Source: an uncultured Solirubrobacteraceae bacterium (GTDB taxonomy: Bacteria > Actinomycetota > Thermoleophilia > Solirubrobacterales > Solirubrobacteraceae). From it: 14,424 nucleotides of DNA. The stretch spans positions 1 to 14,424 of the forward strand of contig CATPAX010000230.1 in assembly GCA_955652215.1 (NCBI GenBank), in the 5' to 3' direction. A model generated the notes under the pieces. That model saw only the letters and a program-made list of their open reading frames with translations. It was not told the origin of the DNA and searched no databases. How positions within the stretch are numbered: position 1 is the first letter of the stretch; the number at the start of each line of letters is the position of its first letter. A program made the position numbers and the translations under genes. Positions 6,246 to 12,046 of this stretch are shown in pieces.

Positions 6246-6316
6246 CTGGGGAGCCAGGATTTGAACCTGAACCGGGACGTCCAAAGCGTCCAATGCTGCC
6301 ATTACACCACTCCCCA
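6246..6316 (-). tRNA. tRNA-Gln (anticodon TTG)
   Basis: The 71-base sequence folds as a tRNA. Acceptor stem TGGGGAG pairs with CTCCCCA plus discriminator G. The D arm contains GTGTAATGGCAGCAT, an actinobacterial tRNA-Gln feature. The anticodon stem GGACG/CGTCC encloses CTTTGGA, with anticodon TTG reading CAA/CAG. The T arm is TCAGG-TTCAAAT-CCTGG. The terminal CCA is not encoded (the next bases are CTC), so it must be added by the CCA enzyme. It lies 111 bases upstream of glmU and 41 bases after the PilX-like stop. Its own promoter was not resolved; TAACGT in the 41-base gap is a weak -10 candidate, and read-through from the pilin operon is possible. Confidence 0.95.
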
Positions 6317-6357
6317 GTGTATTGGCGATTTGGCGCACCGCTACGTTACCCGATCGC

Positions 6358-7959
6358 CTAACAGACGGCGGTGCCTGGGTTGCACTCAGTCTCGCGGACC
6401 ACATGCCAGGCGGCCTGGACCGGCTCGAGGAAGTGGGGAGGCTCCTCGGCCCGCAAGGTGTCGTCGTAGTTGTAGTTCTTCAGGTAGCCGTCCTGGCCGA
6501 TGACCCCCACCGGTCCGCGGTAGACCTGGGCGATCGCACCGGTGACGTTCAGCGACCCGAGCTGGGCTCCGCAGTTGTAGTTATCCACGATGAACGAGCC
6601 GGTTAGCGACAACAGCGCAGCCTGGATCGACGGGTTCGAAAGCGAGCCGCTCTGGTTTTGCCCATTGGAACAGGGGTGATAGATCCGGACGAAGTTCTGC
6701 GCCACGAGCCCGAGCAAGGCGGAGCTTCCGTTCGGACGGGTCACGGAGCCGTCGATCACGATGTCGTTGTCAGCGCCCATGGTCAGCGACGACGAATAGG
6801 ACCCGTGGACGGTAAGCGTCCCGCAGTTTCGCGAGCCGGAGTACGACCAGTTCGAATTGAACTGCGTGTAGGTCAGCCCGAAGGGCGAGTACACCGTGTT
6901 GCACGAGGAGCTCGAGACGAACACCACCCCATTGCTCGGGAAGGGCATGGAAGTCGGCTGGCCACCGTTCAGGTTTCGGTTCGTGACCGTCATCGTGCTG
7001 CCGTTGAGGACGATGTCGGTCTGTCCTGTCCACTGATAGTTGGACGGTGTGATCAACTTCAGCTGCGCGTTGTTGGGTGGTGGCTGAATGCTCGCCGCCT
7101 TGGTTATCAGATGGCCAGTGCTGGTGTTGAACGTAGGGGTGTTCGAGCACCCAGAATTCCCCTGCGTCGAGTAGCCCGGTGAGGAAGCCACCACCTCGAC
7201 TGCGTCATTGTGGCCGGGTCGCCCGAAAGTAGGTGATCCGCAGACGGCAAGCTCGTCCTCCGTGTGGAGCGGGCCGTTAATGACGTCGCCGCTGGCGAAA
7301 AATATCTGAACGCAGTAGTTCTGCACCTGGTTCGGAGGCTGCCTGCCGTTGCGCCAGTAGACGTCGCACTGGGTGGCCGCGGCAGCTCGATCCGACTGAG
7401 AGGTGTACGCGGCCGGGCTGAGCGTCTCGTAGACCGTGTAGTAGAGGTAGTCAAGGAAGCTGCGGTTCTGGAACGTGGTGACGATCGAGCGCTCCACTCC
7501 ATTCGAGAAGCCGCTCGAGCGCACGCGGAAGGTGCCGTTGGGCGGCCCTGAGCTCTCGATCATCGATGTAATCGGGCTATTCGGGTTGCATGACGACTGT
7601 CCGGTCGCCGGCAGCGGCGTGACCGTGAACGTCGCGTTCGGATCGCCGGGGATTGACCCGGTCGGGGCCGGGCAGCTCACCCAGTAGTTCGGGTCTTGCC
7701 CCAAGAAGAACTGGTAGTCCGCAATGCCTGCTTTCGCAGCGAGATACGCCTGTTTCTGGTCCAGGTCATTCTCGGTCAACCGAGCATCCTGCTGCGCGGC
7801 CGACAGGGCCGCGGCCACGAGCAACGAGGCCACCATCAAGGTGACGAGCACGAACACCATCGCGAAGCCATCCTCGCGCCCAGTTCGGTCGATCAGCCCC
7901 CGGATGCTCCATCGCCGGGGCCCGGGGGCGGAACGATCGTGGCCGTGTCGGATGCTCAT
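6358..7959 (-). CDS. PilX-like pilin-related protein with large beta-rich ectodomain
   Basis: The product is 533 residues: a cytoplasmic basic leader, then a type IV prepilin-like segment R-E-D-G | F-A-M-V-F-V-L-V-T-L (predicted cut after G31), with a hydrophobic helix to about residue 55 continuing as AAQQDARLTENDLDQKQAYL (pilin alpha-1). Position +5 is Phe instead of the usual Glu, as in PilX-type minor pilins. The remaining ~440 residues are Ser/Asn/Gly-rich beta structure with several cysteines. A conserved-looking end follows (SGSFI-like beta repeats, GYLKNYNYDD, PPHFLEPVQAAWHVV) and the protein closes with ECNPGTAVC. I believe such ends are common in actinobacterial PilX-like proteins. 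The start at ATG 7959 overlaps the previous stop as ATGA; ATG 7965 would add two residues. It is the last gene of a three-gene pilin operon and probably sits at the pilus tip or primes assembly. Confidence 0.82.
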   Translation of the reverse strand: MSIRHGHDRSAPGPRRWSIRGLIDRTGREDGFAMVFVLVTLMVASLLVAAALSAAQQDARLTENDLDQKQAYLAAKAGIADYQFFLGQDPNYWVSCPAPTGSIPGDPNATFTVTPLPATGQSSCNPNSPITSMIESSGPPNGTFRVRSSGFSNGVERSIVTTFQNRSFLDYLYYTVYETLSPAAYTSQSDRAAAATQCDVYWRNGRQPPNQVQNYCVQIFFASGDVINGPLHTEDELAVCGSPTFGRPGHNDAVEVVASSPGYSTQGNSGCSNTPTFNTSTGHLITKAASIQPPPNNAQLKLITPSNYQWTGQTDIVLNGSTMTVTNRNLNGGQPTSMPFPSNGVVFVSSSSCNTVYSPFGLTYTQFNSNWSYSGSRNCGTLTVHGSYSSSLTMGADNDIVIDGSVTRPNGSSALLGLVAQNFVRIYHPCSNGQNQSGSLSNPSIQAALLSLTGSFIVDNYNCGAQLGSLNVTGAIAQVYRGPVGVIGQDGYLKNYNYDDTLRAEEPPHFLEPVQAAWHVVRETECNPGTAVC

Positions 7960-8008
7960 TGGCATCCACCGCCGGGGCCCGGGGGCGGAACGATCGTGGC
8001 CGTGTCGG
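7913..8008. repeat. 39-bp tandem direct repeat (57-bp period) across a pilin gene junction
   Basis: Positions 7913-7951 and 7970-8008 are identical over 39 bases; with one mismatch the match extends to 44 bases (7908-7951 and 7965-8008). The offset is 57 bases, a multiple of three. One copy encodes the C-terminal end of the PilW-like protein (TATIVPPPGPGGG); the other encodes, in a different frame, residues about 3-15 of the PilX-like protein. The ATGA stop/start overlap lies between the copies. Confidence 0.95.
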
Positions 8009-8663
8009 TCAGATTGATCGTGCGATTGGCCTGCAGCGACTTGTCCGAGGGTCCGACGGCGAATCCGACCGTGACCGCGCCTACCGTCGACGCGGTCGAC
8101 GCAATCAGCGGCGCCGCGAGCTGATGCGTGGCATCAATCGCCAGATTGCCGCTGATGTATTGGTAGTACTGGAAGAGCGAGCTGGTCCCGCTGATGTACG
8201 AGACGTTGGTGGCGAGCGTCCGGGTGCCGCTCGGGGTCGCGTTGAACGCCGACGGAATCCATCCCGCGGGGGGCGTCGCCGAGCTCGTCAGCGCGTATGA
8301 GGCGTCCTGGAGCAACCCCCCCGAAGTGAGCCAGACCTCGTGCAGGACGGGGTTTGGAAGTGGCGTCGAGCTGAAGGCGGTCAGGAACCAGATGTGGGAT
8401 CCGTCGCTCCCGGCCTGCACGGTCGGGACGCTCGACCACACGCAGCTCGAGTTGAGCTCCTGCAACAGCTTCTCCATCCCGATGCGTCCGTTCTGCGTGG
8501 CCTCAACACGGTCGGTCGCTGCTTGCGACTGGCGGACAGACGCGTCGAGCACGCCGAGGATCGCGAGCACCACGACGATCCCGGCGACCATGCTGACGAG
8601 CAGCTCGACCAAGGTGAAGCCATCGGCCGCAGCCAGCGCAGTTGCCTGGCGAGGCCAGCTCAT
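7956..8663 (-). CDS. PilW-like type IV prepilin
   Basis: The 235-residue protein has a short leader ending in A-A-D-G and the classic N-methylation motif F-T-L-V-E-L-L (cut after G15, Glu at +5). A hydrophobic helix follows to about residue 37, then amphipathic ASVRQSQAATDRVEATQNGR (alpha-1 continuing) with GMEKLLQELNSSC, the 'R-x-x-M-x-x-L' region usual in PilW/PulJ-type minor pilins. The rest is a beta-rich Ser/Thr domain ending in a Pro/Gly-rich tail PPPGPGGGCQ. ATG at 8663 overlaps the stop of the preceding pilin (ATGA), which fixes the start; the frame stays open upstream but lies inside the neighbouring gene. The stop again overlaps the next ATG. Prepilin peptidase would process it; that gene is not in the window. 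Confidence 0.88.
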   Translation of the reverse strand: MSWPRQATALAAADGFTLVELLVSMVAGIVVVLAILGVLDASVRQSQAATDRVEATQNGRIGMEKLLQELNSSCVWSSVPTVQAGSDGSHIWFLTAFSSTPLPNPVLHEVWLTSGGLLQDASYALTSSATPPAGWIPSAFNATPSGTRTLATNVSYISGTSSLFQYYQYISGNLAIDATHQLAAPLIASTASTVGAVTVGFAVGPSDKSLQANRTINLTDTATIVPPPGPGGGCQ

Positions 8664-10015
8664 GTGCAGACTCCCCGGCTTCCGGATCCGAGATACAGAC
8701 TGACACTCGTGCCGGTCAGCGACGTGTTTGCGACGTTGGTCTGCAACGTGTAAACCGAACGGGCGCCGGCGTTGGTGTCGGCGCACACGGTGTAGTTGCC
8801 ATACGGGAGGCCCGGGTTGGTCAGCTGCCCCGAACCGTTGGTCATGAACGTGCGCTCGATCGATGGACTACCGCCCGCGGTCGGAGGGTTCCCGCCGCAT
8901 CCTTGATCGGTCACGATCACGTGCGCGTTCATCAGCACTGGCCCCGGCGCCGATCCAGTGCCGCTGTAGACCGTCAGGTAAAGGGGTGGCACCTGGAGCG
9001 CGACGCTCGCTGCTCCGCCGGGCGGCACCACCGCCGTCGGGTCGCGTGCGTGATAGGTGCGAGGCTCATTGGCCGAGCATGAGCCTGCGTAGACGGTGTA
9101 GGCCGAGGTGAACGGGAACATGCTCGTGCCTGTGACGGTCGACTGGTAGTTCCCGATCGTCCCGGCCCACCTGAACCCCGGATAGGTCATGTTCGTGTTG
9201 AACAGCGTCACCTGATCGCCCGAGACCGCCACCGGCTGCGAACCGCCGTAGGGAATCGTTGTGACTGTCGAGTTGATGGACCCGCCGAGATCGAACTGGA
9301 ACACCTTGACCGCGCTCGAGGTCTCGATCACCGTCTGGGCCTGCTGGTTTAGAGGCGGAGTGGTATTGCCGTCCTTGTCGACGTAGCCGGGCTGCGACGT
9401 GGTCACGTTGTATGTCCCACCGAGAAGCCCGGCGAAGATTGCGCAGCCATTGGCGCTCGTCGTCGAGCTGATACTGGCCGGGCCGGTCGCGCTCACGTTC
9501 ATGTTCTGGACACCGGTGCCCTGGCTGCCCACGACCTGCACGATCAGCGCCCCGCCAGGCTGTGGCGTGACCAGCGTGGATGCAACGACCTGGCGGTGGG
9601 GCCCCCGAGCGCCGCTCGGGAACCACGTCACCGTCGAGGTCGCCTGGACATAGCTGGCGCTGCCGTTAGCCGCGCAGCTGCTGCTCCCGGTCGCTTGGTT
9701 TTCGAACTGACCGGTCGACTGAATCGTGAACCGGGTCGACCCCGCCGTGACGGTGTTCGTCTGGCTAAGCCCCGACAGCTGGAAGATCGTGAGGGCACGC
9801 AGCCGGTTCTGGTCCTGCTGGGCGAGTGCGTTGGCCTCCGAGCGCTGCTGCTCGTACCCGGTGATCTGGCCGGAGGTATCGAACCCGACCATCACCCCCA
9901 CGACGATGATGATCAACAGCGCCGCGCTGATGACCAGCTCGATCAGGAGAAACCCATCCTCGCCCGCCGGGCGAGCCCCTCGCAGGATGGTCCGACGGTT
10001 TGTGTTCTCGAGCAA
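8660..10015 (-). CDS. PilV-like prepilin carrying Ig-like (carboxypeptidase-regulatory) domains
   Basis: About 451 residues from TTG 10015. The prepilin motif G-E-D-G | F-L-L-I-E-L-V (cut after G21, Glu at +5) leads a hydrophobic helix and EQQRSEANALAQQDQNRLRA, the PilV-like alpha-1 tail. Beyond the small pilin core are two beta-sandwich-like regions. Residues about 155-215 (ALIVQVVGSQGTGVQNMNVS, ANGCAIFAGLLGGTYNVTTS) have the carboxypeptidase-regulatory/SpaA-like pattern of a G-x-Y turn after a strand. Residues about 345-420 (PLYLTVYSGTGSAPGPVLMN, NPGLPYGNYTVCAD) repeat that pattern. Such folds usually extend adhesins. The GGAGGA at 10019-10024 supports the TTG start; GTG 10048 would lengthen the leader by 11 residues. 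First gene of the pilin operon, likely surface-exposed and possibly adhesive. Confidence 0.82.
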   Translation of the reverse strand: MLENTNRRTILRGARPAGEDGFLLIELVISAALLIIIVVGVMVGFDTSGQITGYEQQRSEANALAQQDQNRLRALTIFQLSGLSQTNTVTAGSTRFTIQSTGQFENQATGSSSCAANGSASYVQATSTVTWFPSGARGPHRQVVASTLVTPQPGGALIVQVVGSQGTGVQNMNVSATGPASISSTTSANGCAIFAGLLGGTYNVTTSQPGYVDKDGNTTPPLNQQAQTVIETSSAVKVFQFDLGGSINSTVTTIPYGGSQPVAVSGDQVTLFNTNMTYPGFRWAGTIGNYQSTVTGTSMFPFTSAYTVYAGSCSANEPRTYHARDPTAVVPPGGAASVALQVPPLYLTVYSGTGSAPGPVLMNAHVIVTDQGCGGNPPTAGGSPSIERTFMTNGSGQLTNPGLPYGNYTVCADTNAGARSVYTLQTNVANTSLTGTSVSLYLGSGSRGVCT

Positions 10016-10018
10016 ACG

Positions 10019-10024
10019 TCCTCC
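10019..10024 (-). promoter_or_regulatory. Strong Shine-Dalgarno deciding a TTG start
   Basis: GGAGGA on the minus strand ends three bases before TTG 10015 (four from the GGAGG core). The spacing is tight, but no comparable site precedes the longer GTG start at 10048. It is the best ribosome site of the pilin operon. Confidence 0.5.
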
Positions 10025-10040
10025 GGGCCACGAGACGACG

Positions 10041-10056
10041 GCGCGCACACGCGCGC
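10041..10056. repeat. Alternating purine-pyrimidine inverted repeat (GCGCGC-ACAC-GCGCGC)
   Basis: Sixteen bases alternate strictly between G/A and C, with 6-bp arms around a 4-base loop. In RNA this could form a hairpin 16 bases upstream of the pilin operon ribosome site; in DNA it is a Z-DNA-type sequence. The rest of the interval to the phosphorylase stop (10057-10159) must hold the operon promoter, but I saw no convincing -35/-10 pair. Confidence 0.4.
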
Positions 10057-10159
10057 AGTTCCGAGAATGACCTCGGCAGCTCGGCCGTACGTCCGCTGCG
10101 AACGGGGACGCACCGGACGGATGATCGACGCCGCCCAGCGTCGGCAGATGCCCGGATTG

Positions 10160-10954
10160 CTAGAAGCGGAAAACGGTGCCGGCCGGATCAGTCGACACCG
10201 CGGCCAGCCGGGGCAGCGCGGCCGCGAGCACCTCGGCGAAGGTGCCCGTGCTGCGGCCCATCAGCTCGACGAGCGTGGCGACCGGCGTCGGCTCTCCCGG
10301 CACCACCTCGTTCGCGTAGTCAGTTATGAAGCCGATCAGCCCGAACGGAAGCTCGAGCTCACCGCAGAGCACGGTCTCGGGCCCCGCGGTCTGGCTCACA
10401 GCAGCGACGCCGCACGCGGCGAGCTGGGCGATCTCCGACGGCGTGTTGAAGCGCGGCCCGTCCACATGCCCGTAGGTGCCCCGCTCGCGGACGGGGTGGC
10501 CGAGCTCCCTCGCCCCCAGTAGCAGCGCCTCCCGGACCGCGTTGGAGAACGGGCTGCCGTGCAGGATCCAGTGGCCACGAGCCGGATCCCCCGGCTCGGT
10601 GAAGAAGGTGCACAACGACCCATCTGAGAGCCGGTTCGACGGGAAGTGCAGGTCGTCGAAAACCACGAGCGACCCGAGCTCGAGACTCGGATCAACCGCC
10701 CCGCAGACGGTGCAGGCGACCACCGCCGCTGCGCCGAGCTCCTTCAGCGCCCAGATGTTGGCGCGGTGGGTGACGTGGTTCGACAGCCGGAGATGACCTT
10801 CACCGTGACGGGAGACGTGGAGCGACTCCACCCCTCCGTAGATTCCTTCGGTGACGTTGACCTCTCCGAATGGCGTCTGCATGACGAGGGCGCGCGCATC
10901 GCCCCAGCCTGGCAGCGAGTATGTGCCCGAGCCGGTGATGATCCCGATCGCCAT
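10160..10954 (-). CDS. Purine nucleoside / S-methyl-5'-thioadenosine phosphorylase (MTAP/PNP family)
   Basis: This family cleaves purine nucleosides or methylthioadenosine with phosphate, for purine and methionine salvage. The 264-residue length is typical. Seen: GIITGSG (4-10, phosphate loop), SRHGEGH (48-54), HRANIWAL (63-70), CTVCGAVD (81-88), the DGPRFNT sugar-site segment (165-171), SQTAGPE (187-193; family pattern M-T-x-x-P-E) and TDYAN (211-215). MTAP normally has TDYD at the last site and 6-oxopurine PNP has an Asn. Here the first Asp is kept but the second is Ala followed by Asn, so the base preference (adenine or hypoxanthine/guanine) cannot be settled from sequence. Start ATG 10954 has AGGA ten bases upstream and TAGGAT nine bases upstream. 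It follows the SnoaL-like gene by 16 bases, so the two may be co-transcribed. Confidence 0.88.
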   Translation of the reverse strand: MAIGIITGSGTYSLPGWGDARALVMQTPFGEVNVTEGIYGGVESLHVSRHGEGHLRLSNHVTHRANIWALKELGAAAVVACTVCGAVDPSLELGSLVVFDDLHFPSNRLSDGSLCTFFTEPGDPARGHWILHGSPFSNAVREALLLGARELGHPVRERGTYGHVDGPRFNTPSEIAQLAACGVAAVSQTAGPETVLCGELELPFGLIGFITDYANEVVPGEPTPVATLVELMGRSTGTFAEVLAAALPRLAAVSTDPAGTVFRF

Positions 10955-10970
10955 CGGTCCGCGATCCTAG

Positions 10971-11405
10971 TCAGGAGCGGCCCAGCGACGGTTCGTCGGC
11001 CGCCAGATACTCGTCGAGGCGCGCCACCTTCTCGGTGTCCTCGTACACCTCGTATTCCTTGACGCGGCCCCACGCCATCCGCCCCCAGATCACGTACCGG
11101 TTCTCGTAGACGAGCTCCCCGGAGGGCGAGCGGAGGTCGTCGTAGCCCCGAATGCAGAGCGTCATGTTCCACGGGAAGCCCTTGAGCACCACCTCGTCGG
11201 CATAGATCTGGATGCCCACCCGCACGAACCGCTGCTGCCAGTTCCGCAGTGCCTCTTTGCCGTGGAACTCCCCGGACCAGCTGTTCTGCCCGGGGAAGTG
11301 GAAGACGATGTCAGGTGCATCGAGCGCGATCGCTGGACGGATGTCCCCCTTTCGTATCCGCGCCAGCAGAAATGAGACAAGTCGCATTCCCAGCCAGGAG
11401 AGCAT
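10971..11405 (-). CDS. SnoaL/NTF2-like protein
   Basis: A 144-residue protein with the cone-shaped NTF2/SnoaL pattern: N-terminal helix (MRLVSFLLARIRKGD), the early strand DIVFHFPGQNSWSGEFHGK in which 'F-P-G-x-x-x-W-S-G-x-x-x-G' is the usual SnoaL element, the helix EALRNWQQRFVRVG, and long beta strands ending ENRYVIWGRMAWGRVKEYEV then YEDTEKVARLDEYL. Members are polyketide cyclases, isomerases, dehydratases or simple ligand binders, and the substrate cannot be told here. ATG at 11405 has a GGAGG ribosome site (11412-11416) at six bases, which fixes the start. It is divergent from a TetR regulator with only 55 bases between them, so it is a likely target of that regulator. Confidence 0.82.
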   Translation of the reverse strand: MLSWLGMRLVSFLLARIRKGDIRPAIALDAPDIVFHFPGQNSWSGEFHGKEALRNWQQRFVRVGIQIYADEVVLKGFPWNMTLCIRGYDDLRSPSGELVYENRYVIWGRMAWGRVKEYEVYEDTEKVARLDEYLAADEPSLGRS

Positions 11406-11431
11406 TGCCGACCTCCAAGATCGCTACTAGA

Positions 11432-11448
11432 TAGATCGCTCTAGCGAT
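11432..11448. promoter_or_regulatory. Candidate TetR operator
   Basis: Two overlapping inverted repeats lie midway between the divergent SnoaL-like and tetR genes. TAGA-N4-TCTA (11432-11443) resembles the TAGAC-type boxes bound by LmrA/YxaF-like repressors, and ATCGCT-CT-AGCGAT spans 11435-11448. The site overlaps TAGACT (11448-11453), the likely -10 of tetR, so binding would block its promoter and probably the divergent one. The sequence symmetry is direct; the binding protein is inferred. Confidence 0.55.
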
Positions 11449-11460
11449 AGACTAACGGAG

Positions 11461-12036
11461 ATGCAGAACACGCGCCAACGGATCGTCCAGACGAGCGCCG
11501 AGCTGATGCGTCTTCAGGGCTTCAACGCCACCGGGATCAAGCAGATCGTGGAGGCCGCGCAGGCTCCGTTCGGGTCGATCTACCATTTCTTCCCCGGAGG
11601 GAAAGAGCAGCTCGGCGCCGAGGCGATAAGAGTCTCAGGCTCGCTCTATGAGCAGCTGATCCCGGCGGTTTTCGACCAAGCCCCCGACGTGGTCACCGGG
11701 ATCCGCGACTTCTTCGCGGGAGCCGCCCAGCACCTCCGCGAGACCGACTTTGCCGACGCCTGCCCGATCGCGACGGTCGCACTCGAGACATCGAGCTCCA
11801 GCGAACCGCTGCGGCTCGCCTGCGCCGACGTGTTCGAGAGCTGGATCGCCGCGGGAGCGGAGCGGCACGCCGGTGCGGGCATCGACCAGGCCAGGGCGAG
11901 GGAGCTGACGATCGGCCTGCTGGCGGGGCTCGAAGGGGCGTTCGTCCTCTCGCGCGCCCTTCGCAGCACGGAGCCGCTCGAAATCGCCGGCCGGCTCGTG
12001 GCCTCGGCAGTTGGGGCGGAGCTCGACCAGGCCTAA
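11461..12036 (+). CDS. TetR/AcrR family regulator, LmrA/YxaF type
   Basis: 191 residues. The N-terminal DNA-binding domain (residues 4-50) reads TRQRIVQTSAELMRLQGFNA, TGIKQIVEAAQAPFGSIYHF with FPGGKEQL, the YxaF/LmrA version of the TetR helix-turn-helix (Y-H-F-F-P-G-G-K). The C-terminal ligand domain (about 60-190) includes HLRETDFADACPIATVALET, also usual in that subgroup, where small aromatic ligands such as flavonoids are known for B. subtilis members. It likely represses itself and the divergent SnoaL-like gene through the inverted repeat upstream. TAGACT ends seven bases before ATG 11461, so the mRNA is probably leaderless; CGGAG directly abuts the ATG and is too close to serve as a ribosome site. 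It converges on the PucR gene with ten bases between stops. Confidence 0.9.
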   Translation: MQNTRQRIVQTSAELMRLQGFNATGIKQIVEAAQAPFGSIYHFFPGGKEQLGAEAIRVSGSLYEQLIPAVFDQAPDVVTGIRDFFAGAAQHLRETDFADACPIATVALETSSSSEPLRLACADVFESWIAAGAERHAGAGIDQARARELTIGLLAGLEGAFVLSRALRSTEPLEIAGRLVASAVGAELDQA

Positions 12037-12046
12037 CGGGCTGGAT

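Noticed and set aside
6246..6316. tRNA-Gln as an integration site for a mobile element that brought the pilin genes
   Set aside because: No integrase, and no duplicated tRNA 3' end was found at the other side of the pilin operon.
5634..6503. 289-codon plus-strand frame
   Set aside because: It is antisense to glmU and runs through the tRNA-Gln gene, so it cannot be a real protein gene.
9596..10522. 308-codon plus-strand frame
   Set aside because: Crosses antisense over two unrelated real genes (pilin and phosphorylase) and their intergenic space.
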